Origin: a bacterium
GTDB taxonomy: Bacteria > AUK180
Length of the DNA: 64,000 nucleotides
Direction: 5' to 3'
Assembly: GCA_023144005.1 (NCBI GenBank)
Contig: JAGLGN010000022.1
Coordinates: 1-64,000 of the forward strand
The notes under the pieces were generated by a model that was not told where the DNA came from, made no database searches, and saw only the letters and a list, made by a program, of their open reading frames with translations. This document shows, one piece after another, positions 26,869-35,153 of this stretch (its first letter is position 1; every line of letters begins with the position of its first letter). The translations under genes were made by a program, and so were the position numbers.

Positions 26869-27594
26869 GTGGTAAATAAACTAGAGAAAGTCAGTATTGT
26901 TATTCCGTGTTTCAACGAGGCAAAGTATTTACATGAGATGATCAAAAAAGTCTTGAATGCTGATGTCTTAGGCCTGGAAAAAGAAATTATCATTATCGAT
27001 GATGCTTCTTCTGACAATAGTCCTGATATTATTACAGAATTATCATCTTCACATAAAGAGATCACCCACATATTGAAAAAGAAAAATCAAGGGAAAGGCG
27101 CAGCGTTGCAATCAGGTTTTGAGCTATGCACCGGAGATATAATAATTATTCAGGACTCTGACCTTGAATTGAACCCCGATGAATATCCTGATTTACTTAG
27201 ACCCATTTTAGATTTAGGAATGGATGTTGTGTACGGCTCGAGATTCTTAAAACTGTCTCACAAAGCCTTCAATTATAAGAGTTATTTGGCGAATAAATTC
27301 TTAACAAATCTTTCTAATGTTTTCACGAATGTCAGGCTAACAGATATAGAAACATGCTACAAAGTATTTAAAAGAAAAGTGATAGATAGGCACCAATTTA
27401 ATAGTAAGAGATTCGGTTTCGAAGTTGAATTTACAACCGTTGTTTCGGCAATGAGATTAAATATTTATGAAGTTCCCGTAACATATTTCGGGAGAACTTA
27501 TGGGGAAGGCAAGAAAATCGGTTTTTCGGATGGCGTAGAAGCGGTGTTTCTGATTATTTGGACGAATTTATTTTTAAAAATCTATAATAAGTAG
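26869..27594 (+). CDS. GT2 glycosyltransferase, DPM1-like
   Basis: A family 2 enzyme of 241 residues with VSIVIPCFNEAKYL, IIDDASSDNSPD, NQGKGAALQSGFE and IIQDSDLELNPDEYP (metal-binding D-x-D). The TDIETCYKVFKR segment matches the polyprenyl-phosphate-sugar synthase group. No C-terminal helices are present. GTG 26869 is chosen because it lies 6 nt after TATAAT, while the frame's first ATG (26854) is within the promoter. It would supply the lipid-linked sugar for the GT-C-like protein before it. Confidence 0.8.
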   Translation: MVNKLEKVSIVIPCFNEAKYLHEMIKKVLNADVLGLEKEIIIIDDASSDNSPDIITELSSSHKEITHILKKKNQGKGAALQSGFELCTGDIIIIQDSDLELNPDEYPDLLRPILDLGMDVVYGSRFLKLSHKAFNYKSYLANKFLTNLSNVFTNVRLTDIETCYKVFKRKVIDRHQFNSKRFGFEVEFTTVVSAMRLNIYEVPVTYFGRTYGEGKKIGFSDGVEAVFLIIWTNLFLKIYNK

Positions 27595-28075
27595 AGTAAT
27601 ATAGAATTTAAATATAAAAGTTTAGCTTCACACTGTTTGAAATGATATAATTTGCTGTGGTTGTACATTGTCACGGCGTCGTTCTGTCTCTCTGGAACTC
27701 TTTATTCCATAGGAGTATGGATACACCAACACTCCACCAGTGTTTTTGGTTTATATCTGAGTTTTCCCACGGTATTTTCAGATATTCAAATCCCAACTCT
27801 TCTTAAATGACTGATTCTATATGTTGCATCATACGATCTTGCGAGGTCATCTAGCAACACAGCTCTCCATATATGAAACATTATTTTGCTTTGCTCGCGA
27901 TCACTAAAAGTAGATGCGATATTTGCGAGGATTTTTCAAGAAAATATCAAAAGATTAAGCCCAGAATATAAATATTTATGACTACACACTTCATTTTGAA
28001 TCACTATTACAAGGTCTGTGCATGGCAAAAGGAATCGATTGCTTTTCGATTTCTTACAATATTTTTAGGAGAACC
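27595..28075. other. 481 nt between convergent genes, with coding remnants
   Basis: The region holds a possible small plus-strand gene (27657-27806). The minus strand has two short open stretches in different frames that look like one broken protein: one reading MFHIWRAVLLDDLARSYD followed by ATYRISHLRRVG (about 27880-27790), the next containing GFEYLKIPWENSD and HWWSVGVSILLW (about 27800-27670). TYRISHLRRVG resembles small helix-turn-helix proteins, but this is a weak impression. Nothing else is seen. Confidence 0.35.
27646..27806 (+). CDS. possible small leaderless gene (49 aa) with its TATAAT box
   Basis: TATAAT at 27646-27651 is followed after 5 nt by GTG at 27657, which opens a 49-codon frame ending at TAA 27804-27806. 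The -35 is weak (TTAGCT at 18 bp). The predicted peptide (MVVHCHGVVLSLWNS at the start) is not recognised. The opposite strand also has open stretches here, so this may be chance. Confidence 0.25.
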
Positions 28076-28978
28076 TCACTTTCTCAGTGTTATTCCCGGC
28101 AGGAAGAATGCTCCGATCAGAGCTGTGAGTAATATATTGAAAGCGAAAGAAAGAAATGATGCATTAAATGCTGCCGTTTCAGTAACATTAAATGGGCTTA
28201 GAAGATATATCGCGGTTCCCTCTCGCAGTCCCAATCCGAAAAGGGTGATAGGAACGACGCTCATGAATTGGATCAGAGGCGCCGTCTTGAGTATGGCAAT
28301 GAATTCTATATGGTCAAAACCATTTACCAGTAGATAGAATTGAGTAAACACTAAGAAGTACATAGCAAGAGAAAAAAGGAGTACAACAAATATGGTATTT
28401 CGCTTCACTTTACCGTAATGTGAAACAAATTGATGTATTTTGCACCCGATCTTTGATTTTGAACGAGTTCCCGTCTTTGAAATATAAAGCCGCAGAGATT
28501 TGATGAAAAGAAAGATCAGTATGCCTCCGGAAAGTCCAATTGTGAAGAGAACAATTGCCGGGTTTCTGATGATTTTGATCACTCCCCACAGCGAAAACAG
28601 GGTAATCGATAAAAGATCTATAAACCGATCTACAAAAACCAAACCACCGATCTCAGTTTCCTTGCCGACCGAAAGAAAAAGTCCGCGGGAAACCTCTCCT
28701 ACTCTTCCCGGCGTCATTATCCCCAGTGCCATGCCTCCGGTTATAGAACGGAAAGAATTAATAAAGCTGACTTTAATTCCGGAACTTTTCAGCAGCAGCA
28801 TCCACTTAAAGGATTTTATCGCTATTATCAAGGCAGTGATCAATAGGGCCAGAATAAGGTATCGAATATTGGCATTTCCCACAACATTTAGAAATTTAGA
28901 AAATTCAAATTTGCGGAAAATAAAAAATAATAGTAGAGCGGAAATGAAGAGCTTGGCGATGAATTGAAGCTTTTTCAT
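28076..28978 (-). CDS. flippase-like membrane protein (UPF0104, LPG-synthase TM domain)
   Basis: The 300-residue protein has seven or eight hydrophobic helices and the family marks TPGRVGEVSRG (about residues 88-98) and PITLFGLGLREG (near 255). The domain is the membrane half of MprF and also occurs alone in glycan loci, where a lipid-translocating role is suggested. It lacks the aminoacyl-transferase half of MprF. A second member of the family is at 34166-35146. No clear promoter or ribosome site was found. Confidence 0.78.
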   Translation of the reverse strand: MKKLQFIAKLFISALLLFFIFRKFEFSKFLNVVGNANIRYLILALLITALIIAIKSFKWMLLLKSSGIKVSFINSFRSITGGMALGIMTPGRVGEVSRGLFLSVGKETEIGGLVFVDRFIDLLSITLFSLWGVIKIIRNPAIVLFTIGLSGGILIFLFIKSLRLYISKTGTRSKSKIGCKIHQFVSHYGKVKRNTIFVVLLFSLAMYFLVFTQFYLLVNGFDHIEFIAILKTAPLIQFMSVVPITLFGLGLREGTAIYLLSPFNVTETAAFNASFLSFAFNILLTALIGAFFLPGITLRK

Positions 28979-29282
28979 TGATTTGATTTGTATAATCTAA
29001 TTTTGTACTTGATCTCCTTTCTGCAAGCCAATAGAGTTTCTGTCACAAATTCTCCTTCTCCTCGGTGAATTATATCAAATATGATATTTGTTATCAAATT
29101 TCCTATTTCTCTCACCTTTTTTTGTAGACCAGTGAAGACACCTTGGTGAATTATCGGAATAAATCTTTCTAATCATTTGATTCTCTGCACTGCAGGTTAG
29201 AAAAACGCAATACTTGGATTATATTGTCAGAAATTGCGTTGTGACTTGAAAAACCACGATAATGTGATATAATTTTAGTAAT
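28979..29282. other. intergenic region with overlapping small palindromes
   Basis: No gene is supported. Two overlapping inverted repeats occur at 29076-29099: CAAATA/TATTTG around TGA, then ATTTG/CAAAT around TTAT. The ten bases GGTGAATTAT occur at about 29064 and 29143. The right end carries the promoter of the DUF2079-like gene. Confidence 0.4.
29246..29273 (+). promoter_or_regulatory. near-leaderless promoter
   Basis: TTGAAA (29246-29251), 16 bp spacer, TATAAT (29268-29273), then 9 nt to the ATG at 29283. The leader would be about 3 nt, with no ribosome binding site. Confidence 0.6.
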
Positions 29283-30905
29283 ATGAAATATGTAGTGATA
29301 TTTGTCGCTTTTATCTGTATTTTACTATTCTATTATTTTATACTTAAGCATATCACATTCAAGAAAAAAACATTATATCCCATAGTTATTTTATTTGCCT
29401 TCACAATTTTTTCTCCATATTTATCTACTAACATACAAATACTGATTTCTTTTGCTCTGAGTATATTTCTCGCTTATCACTATTCTAAAGATGCAAAATT
29501 GCGATCTCGCCCAATTCCCGTTTCTGCTCTCATTATTCTGTATGTTTGCGTTCTGACGATTGCCGTATCTCTTAGGTATTTTGCTTTCAATAATGCAATG
29601 CTTGATCTTGGAAATATGCTTCAGCCCATCTTCAATACAGCACAAGGAAAGTTTATGTCTTTATCTGGAGCGGAAGGTAATATCGTTCGATTTTCCGGAC
29701 ACAAGGAATTAATATACCTTCTTCTGGTACCTTTTGTAAAAATATTTCCTTCAGGGATTACGATACTATTTTTACAAACTCTCTTAGTCGGGTTATCAGC
29801 CATTGCTATCAATAAAATAGCATTCCTGATAACAGATCGAAAAGATATTGCATTTATGATCGCAGGGGCATTCCTCTTATACCTTCCTTTGCAATTTTCA
29901 AATCTTGCGGATGTTCACGGTGATACAATAGGCATCTTTTTTATTTCTTTCGCGATTTATTTTTATTTAAAAAGAAAACTCTGGATTTTTACTATTTTTA
30001 TGTTCCTATCTATGTCATGTAAAGAATATATTCCTGTGATATTTTTTTTCTGGGGCATTGCAATGTTGATATTTGAGAAAAGGTATATTTCTGGAGTAAT
30101 TGCATGTACGTTTTCGTTGTTCTTCTATTTTTGGATTCTGAAATTTATCGGATCATTTTATCCTGTGGCTTTTACAAGTGAAAACCTCCATTTTTCTCAG
30201 AGTTTTACGAATCATTTTTTGAACATAGCAAATATGGAAAAGTGGAAAAATATAGCCATGCTGTTTGTTCCCTTTCTTTTTCTATCGTTAAAGAAGTGGA
30301 GAACACTTATACCCACGCTGCCAATCTTTGGGGGTATTCTATTGTCAGGCCATGGAAATGTTGCAAATATCCGTTGGCACCATTGGTCAACGATCTTACC
30401 GTTTATTGTCCTTGCCTTGGTGTTAGAGGTAAAGACCTTAAAAAAGTGCAAAATTTTAGTTAAACCCTTGAATGGTAGAGATCCATTAATTTTTCTAATT
30501 ATATACATTATAGCGTTTTCGTTTCTTTCGAATGGATCTGGTTTTGGTTATCGATTTTGGCACCCGGAGGAATATTACTTTTTTAACAGTAAAGCAACAT
30601 ACGGAATCACTCAGCATGACAAGTTGCTCATTAATGAATTAAAGAAATATAAGGATCCGGCACTAAGAATCACTACTACACAGATGTTAGCAACTCATCT
30701 TTGCATGAGGGAACATGTAAATCTATTAATGTGGAATGATTACAAAAGGATTGATCGTTCGGATTTTGTGATATTCTCGTATGTCGACTTATTTATAAAC
30801 GCTGCGAGAGGAAATAAGATGGAAAAAGGTATTTCTTATGTCCGCAGATCAGATAAATTTACGCGAATCTCCATTTATCCATTGGAAATATATAAGCATA
30901 AATGA
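29283..30905 (+). CDS. DUF2079-like polytopic membrane protein (GT-C type)
   Basis: The 540-residue protein has about twelve hydrophobic segments. DUF2079-like signs are the loop LRYFAFNNAMLDLGNMLQPI (about 95-115), RFSGHKELIYLLLVPFV with its histidine, FLQTLLVGLSAIAINK, and FSNLADVHGDTIGIFF. The family belongs to the GT-C-like membrane proteins, probably using a polyprenyl-phosphate donor. A GtrB-like GT2 gene occurs two genes downstream (32087). Strongly AT-rich compared with the housekeeping genes. Confidence 0.75.
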   Translation: MKYVVIFVAFICILLFYYFILKHITFKKKTLYPIVILFAFTIFSPYLSTNIQILISFALSIFLAYHYSKDAKLRSRPIPVSALIILYVCVLTIAVSLRYFAFNNAMLDLGNMLQPIFNTAQGKFMSLSGAEGNIVRFSGHKELIYLLLVPFVKIFPSGITILFLQTLLVGLSAIAINKIAFLITDRKDIAFMIAGAFLLYLPLQFSNLADVHGDTIGIFFISFAIYFYLKRKLWIFTIFMFLSMSCKEYIPVIFFFWGIAMLIFEKRYISGVIACTFSLFFYFWILKFIGSFYPVAFTSENLHFSQSFTNHFLNIANMEKWKNIAMLFVPFLFLSLKKWRTLIPTLPIFGGILLSGHGNVANIRWHHWSTILPFIVLALVLEVKTLKKCKILVKPLNGRDPLIFLIIYIIAFSFLSNGSGFGYRFWHPEEYYFFNSKATYGITQHDKLLINELKKYKDPALRITTTQMLATHLCMREHVNLLMWNDYKRIDRSDFVIFSYVDLFINAARGNKMEKGISYVRRSDKFTRISIYPLEIYKHK

Positions 30906-30924
30906 TTAAAACCGGTGCTGCTGC

Positions 30925-30953
30925 TTGAATAAGCATAAAAAATGGGATAAAAT
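30925..30953 (+). promoter_or_regulatory. leaderless-type promoter with GTG start
   Basis: TTGAAT (30925-30930), 17 bp spacer, TAAAAT (30948-30953), then 5 nt to GTG at 30959. No ribosome binding site lies between. Confidence 0.6.
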
Positions 30954-30958
30954 GAATT

Positions 30959-32041
30959 GTGGCAAAGAGAAAGATATTAATAATTACTGATAATTTTGAA
31001 TTCAAGGGTGGAATGAAGGTAATGGCCAAAAGAGTGTGCCGGCAATTTCCTGAGGATGAAGTTAGACTGCTAAGTTCCGTAAGTAGAAAGTACTTTTTTG
31101 GAACTGCTGGTATTTGGGGAATATTTTTCCCATTGAACTTTATCTATTTATTCAAGGTACTTTTTCTGACACTCTATCTTATAGGAAAACTAAAGGTATT
31201 TAGTAAAATTATTATTGTATCTCCTTCCCCCCTTCTTGGAATAATTGCGATTTTGCTTAATAGGAGGGCTGATATCTGGTACGCAACCACCCTACCTGAT
31301 GAGATCGGAAATAAGAGATCTCTTTTCAAAGTAGGGATGAAAATGAAAGTGATCATAATTATTGAGAGATTTCTTCTTCCTATTTACTACTTATTGGAAA
31401 ATATGGTGCTTAATAATCGGAATTTGGACTCCTATGCCCTCAGTACATCCAGTGCATGTTATTACAATACTAAAAGCAAAGTGGCGGTTATAAGATATCC
31501 TATTGAATGTGGATGGGGGAAACACTCTGAAGAAACGCGGAAAAAGCAATATGACATCATTTCTGTTGGACGATTCAATGATCCCAGAAAGAACCTTAAG
31601 ATGCTTCTAATCGTTTCATTGCTTCTGCCGCAATACCGTTTTGCTTTAATCGGACCCCTGCCTTCCAATATTAATATTAAAGAATTTAAAAATATTAGCT
31701 TTATTGGAGAGATACCAAGAGCTGAGATTGAACCTTTTTATAAAGCATCTAAAATCTTTTTTCTCCCTTCTCTGCAAGAAGGCCTCGGTATTGTGTATCT
31801 TGAAGCTATGTCTGCAGGTTTGCCCGTGATCACACCCGACAACGGAGGGAGCAGAGACCTTATTCGCGAAGGATATAACGGATGTTTCATTTCTCCGGTA
31901 GATGTTAATGGCTGTGCTGAAAAGATCAAAAAACTGCTTTCAAACGAAAATAACTTAAATAATATGTCAGCAAATTCTGTTGAATTCATAGTAAATTATT
32001 CACAAAAAGAATCGAAGCTTTTCAATAGAATTTTCAATTAG
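30959..32041 (+). CDS. GT4 glycosyltransferase
   Basis: The 360-residue GT-B enzyme starts at GTG (MAKRKILIITDNFEFKGGM). The donor half shows IISVGRFNDPRKNLKML, FALIGPLP, LPSLQEGLGIVYLEAMSAG with the E-x7-E element, and VITPDNGGSRDLI. The middle has a hydrophobic stretch (FIYLFKVLFLTLYLI, about 62-77) that may attach it to the membrane. The acceptor is unknown. The start lies 5 nt after TAAAAT, so the mRNA is probably leaderless. Confidence 0.83.
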   Translation: MAKRKILIITDNFEFKGGMKVMAKRVCRQFPEDEVRLLSSVSRKYFFGTAGIWGIFFPLNFIYLFKVLFLTLYLIGKLKVFSKIIIVSPSPLLGIIAILLNRRADIWYATTLPDEIGNKRSLFKVGMKMKVIIIIERFLLPIYYLLENMVLNNRNLDSYALSTSSACYYNTKSKVAVIRYPIECGWGKHSEETRKKQYDIISVGRFNDPRKNLKMLLIVSLLLPQYRFALIGPLPSNINIKEFKNISFIGEIPRAEIEPFYKASKIFFLPSLQEGLGIVYLEAMSAGLPVITPDNGGSRDLIREGYNGCFISPVDVNGCAEKIKKLLSNENNLNNMSANSVEFIVNYSQKESKLFNRIFN

Positions 32042-32052
32042 TTTACTAAATA

Positions 32053-32081
32053 TTGAAAACCTTCTAATTATGGTATATAAT
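32053..32081 (+). promoter_or_regulatory. leaderless-type promoter
   Basis: TTGAAA (32053-32058), 17 bp spacer, TATAAT (32076-32081), then 5 nt to the ATG at 32087. Confidence 0.65.
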
Positions 32082-32086
32082 AGAAC

Positions 32087-33037
32087 ATGTCAAAAATAGA
32101 GCTTTCGATAATTATTCCCGTTTATAATGAAGAGGGTAATGTTCAGGAACTTTTCGACCGTATCCTCCTTGCCATGAGCAAAACAAAAATTCCCTATGAA
32201 ACGATTTTTGTTGATGACGGCTCAACAGATTCTTCTTCTGAGATCCTTTCTTATATTTGCCGTCACCATGAAGGGTTTATATTGATTCGTTTCCGGAAGA
32301 ATTTCGGACAGACTGCCTCCATGCAAGCCGGGATTGATAAATCCAGAGGCAAATATATATGTTTCTTGGATGGAGATCTGCAGAATGACCCTGATGATAT
32401 TGAGAAGCTTTACACAAAAGCCTCAAAGGGATACGACATTGTAAGCGGATGGCGCCATAAAAGAAAGGATAAATTCATTTCCAGGAAGCTTCCTTCAATG
32501 ATCGCAAATTCTATAATTGCTAAGGCAACTGGTGTCAAGCTACATGATTATGGTTGTTCATTAAAGATGTACAATGGGGATCTCCTTCGTGCTACTCCGC
32601 TTTACGGCGAAATGCACCGATTCATCCCAGCTCTAATATCATTAAAAGGTGCCAATGTAGCAGAGATGAAAGTAAGCCATCACCCCAGGAAGGCCGGAAA
32701 ATCCAAATACGGCATCTCCCGCACCTTCAGGGTGATCTTGGATCTTATAACTGTGAAGTTTTTTGGAAGTTTCTCCACCAAGCCCCTACATATCTTTGGC
32801 GGGTGGGGAATGCTTTCCTTTTCCCTGGGTGTCGTTATCTCTCTTTACCTCACCATTCTCAAGTTATTTTTCAATCAATCAATCGGTAGCCGCCCCTTGC
32901 TTTCCTTGGGAATACTCCTCATCTTTTTGGGCATACAATTTGTGACAATCGGACTCATAGGAGAGTTTCTTACCAGGATCTATTTTGAAAATCAAGGAAG
33001 AAAAACCTATCATATCAGAGAAATCATTGAAAAGTGA
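32087..33037 (+). CDS. GT2 polyprenyl-phosphate glycosyltransferase with two C-terminal helices (GtrB/ArnC-like)
   Basis: The 316-residue protein has LSIIIPVYNEEGN, FVDDGSTDSS, FRKNFGQTASMQAGID and FLDGDLQNDPDD (D-x-D), typical of GtrB/ArnC/DPM1 enzymes. HHPRKAGKSKYG is the acceptor-loop motif of the group. Two membrane helices (about 235-258 and 270-295) follow, as in GtrB. Such enzymes make polyprenyl-phosphate-sugar for GT-C transferases; the DUF2079-like protein upstream is a candidate partner. GTGA overlap with the next gene. Confidence 0.87.
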   Translation: MSKIELSIIIPVYNEEGNVQELFDRILLAMSKTKIPYETIFVDDGSTDSSSEILSYICRHHEGFILIRFRKNFGQTASMQAGIDKSRGKYICFLDGDLQNDPDDIEKLYTKASKGYDIVSGWRHKRKDKFISRKLPSMIANSIIAKATGVKLHDYGCSLKMYNGDLLRATPLYGEMHRFIPALISLKGANVAEMKVSHHPRKAGKSKYGISRTFRVILDLITVKFFGSFSTKPLHIFGGWGMLSFSLGVVISLYLTILKLFFNQSIGSRPLLSLGILLIFLGIQFVTIGLIGEFLTRIYFENQGRKTYHIREIIEK

Positions 33038-34191
33038 AAGGAGACTACAATAGAAAGAAGATCCTTATTATAACCGCATCCGGCTTCGTTCTCCCTCGAG
33101 GTTGCAGCCTTCACTTACACTCTTTCATATCCGTTCTTAATCAAGTTGGTTTTAGTAATATTACTTTACTGGCTCCCAGGTATGGAATAGATGATACATT
33201 TGGTAAAAAAGTATTTATTAAAAGATATGGCATTAAGGGCTTTAAAAAATATCCGGTAGGTTTTTCTGTAGCAAAATTACTAAATCTTCCGTTTTTTATA
33301 ATGGCAGCGATTTTTTCATTCAGAAGGAGTTATGACTATGTAATTGCACATGATCACGAGGGGCTATTTGCCGGAACAATATTGAAATTAGTATTCGGTA
33401 AAAAGTTTATTTATCTGAGTGAAAATCCCATTTCATCTGTATTGAAATCTACTAATTCCAATGTAATAATGTTAATATTAGCCGATATCTTTGAAAAAAT
33501 ATTTTACCGGATAATTTCAGGATTGATTACAAATTTCTCCTATGAATTAGTTGATATCGGCAAGTATAAAAGAAAACATCATCTCGCAATGCAACTGAAA
33601 ATCAGCCCGGATCTTTCCATTTCCGATTATCATAATCAAGCTCTGAATATTCCTGAGAAATATATAATCTATGTGGGTAACTTTAAGTCATATCAGGGTT
33701 TGGAATCCCTTATCAATGCGATGAGAATTATCAAGAATTCAGAGGATGAAAAAGTCACATTACTAATTGTTGGCGGTGACAGTGACCCGGCAAGAGAATC
33801 CAATATTCGAGGACTCGCAAATGATCTGCCGAATGTAATATTTTCAGGTTTTCTACCTTTGGGAAAAGCTAATTATCTTATTAAAAACTCATATTTTGGA
33901 ATTTCACTTCAACAAGGGTATAAGCCTTTTTCCACGAAAATATATTCATATCTACTCTTGGGAAAGCCGTGTGTAGTAACCACAAGCAAGGTAAATAAAT
34001 TAGAGTTGGAGAGATATAATATTGTTAGATTTGCCAAGGAAGATCCCGAGGATATCGCCCGTAACATTCTTCTTTTATGGAAAGACCGAGAACTCCACCG
34101 GAAATTAAGGAATTCCATATTAGATTTCTCTAAGGAATTTAGAATAGATTATATCAAAAACAAACTTATTTCCTTGTTGGATCTGTTTTAA
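33034..34191 (+). CDS. GT4 glycosyltransferase
   Basis: The 385-residue protein starts at GTG 33034 in a 4-nt overlap with the GT2 gene. The N-terminal Rossmann half reads KKILIITASGFVLPRGCSLHLHSF. The second half has YIIYVGNFKSYQGLESLINAM, LLIVGGDSD and a C-terminal KIYSYLLLGKPCVVTTS in place of the full E-x7-E, a form common in GT4 variants. The function is a sugar transfer of unknown specificity. It converges with the minus-strand flippase-like gene and overlaps it by 26 nt. Confidence 0.75.
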   Translation: MKGDYNRKKILIITASGFVLPRGCSLHLHSFISVLNQVGFSNITLLAPRYGIDDTFGKKVFIKRYGIKGFKKYPVGFSVAKLLNLPFFIMAAIFSFRRSYDYVIAHDHEGLFAGTILKLVFGKKFIYLSENPISSVLKSTNSNVIMLILADIFEKIFYRIISGLITNFSYELVDIGKYKRKHHLAMQLKISPDLSISDYHNQALNIPEKYIIYVGNFKSYQGLESLINAMRIIKNSEDEKVTLLIVGGDSDPARESNIRGLANDLPNVIFSGFLPLGKANYLIKNSYFGISLQQGYKPFSTKIYSYLLLGKPCVVTTSKVNKLELERYNIVRFAKEDPEDIARNILLLWKDRELHRKLRNSILDFSKEFRIDYIKNKLISLLDLF

Positions 34192-35146
34192 GCCCAAACT
34201 TTTCTTCGCCCTGATGTTTCTTGATTTCCGCGTAATTTACCTTACTTATTGCAAAACACACTCCTCCGATCAAGCCCATTATTACATAAGCAGCCCTATT
34301 AACGAGTGAAATCATAATCGCCTTTGGGTATATAATGCCGGCTAATCCAGAAAAATAAGTAAATCCGGCCTCTGAGATCCCCAGACCATTTAGTGCTATT
34401 GGGATCATTGAGATCAGAGTTACAGCAGGGAAAAAGAAAAGTACATAAGTAAACTCTATTAGCTCCCCTGAAAAACGAAAAAAATAATATACATTCAGAT
34501 ATGTTGTAATTTGGATAATTGCTGATAAAAGCAATATAGCCATGATCCTTTTTCCCTTAAAATATTCACTGATAGCGTTATATTGCTTAATAAAATTCCG
34601 AACTTTGTTCAATATCATCGAGCGAGGTTTGGATTTTTCTAATACTTTGAAGGTTTTTGGGTGAAGAACTACAAATAACAGCATTAGTAATGCCGGATAT
34701 GAAATACAAAGGATACACAACAATCTCCAGTCAAGGGCACGCCAGTGAAAAAGCAATCCCACAATTCCAGTAAGTACCAAAAGCAAAAGCCCCCAGATCC
34801 GTGGAAGGAAAATACCCGCAAATGCAATAGGCGAAGAAACCCCTGTCTCCCTTTTCAATAAATAAAATCTAGCAAAATCACCACCTACCATTGTGGGGAG
34901 AAAATTGTTAAAAAATAAACCGATGAATATGTATTTCAACAGTGAGGCAATCGATGAAGTAGCAACTATAAGTTTCCACAGAACCGCAGCGATAAACACT
35001 TTTAAAGAGGATAGAATGACGATCGGAAATAAATATTTCAATTCAAAGGATTCGAAAGAAAGCGATTTAAACTCCAATTTAGTCAACAAAATATATATCA
35101 AAAATGTGGTAAATATTAACTTAAGCAGAAAAAAAGTTTTTTTCAT
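34166..35146 (-). CDS. flippase-like membrane protein (UPF0104, LPG-synthase TM domain)
   Basis: The 326-residue protein has about eight hydrophobic helices and family marks FNNFLPTMVGGDFARFYLL (about 80-98) and PIALNGLGISEAGFTYF (near 255-271). It lacks any catalytic domain and is the second family member in the window. It follows the epimerase by 7 nt in the same operon. Its 3' end overlaps the convergent glycosyltransferase by 26 nt. Confidence 0.78.
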   Translation of the reverse strand: MKKTFFLLKLIFTTFLIYILLTKLEFKSLSFESFELKYLFPIVILSSLKVFIAAVLWKLIVATSSIASLLKYIFIGLFFNNFLPTMVGGDFARFYLLKRETGVSSPIAFAGIFLPRIWGLLLLVLTGIVGLLFHWRALDWRLLCILCISYPALLMLLFVVLHPKTFKVLEKSKPRSMILNKVRNFIKQYNAISEYFKGKRIMAILLLSAIIQITTYLNVYYFFRFSGELIEFTYVLFFFPAVTLISMIPIALNGLGISEAGFTYFSGLAGIIYPKAIMISLVNRAAYVIMGLIGGVCFAISKVNYAEIKKHQGEEKFGLKTDPTRK

Positions 35147-35153
35147 CGAAAGG

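Noticed and set aside
27978-28337. Plus-strand open frame of 119 codons
   Set aside because: Most of it is antisense to the flippase-like gene; no promoter or ribosome site supports it.
28500-28967. Plus-strand open frame of 155 codons
   Set aside because: It lies opposite the well-supported flippase-like gene and its composition is that of an antisense shadow.
28076-28978. MprF lysylphosphatidylglycerol synthase
   Set aside because: Only the membrane domain is present; the catalytic aminoacyl-transfer domain is absent in this gene and in 34166-35146.
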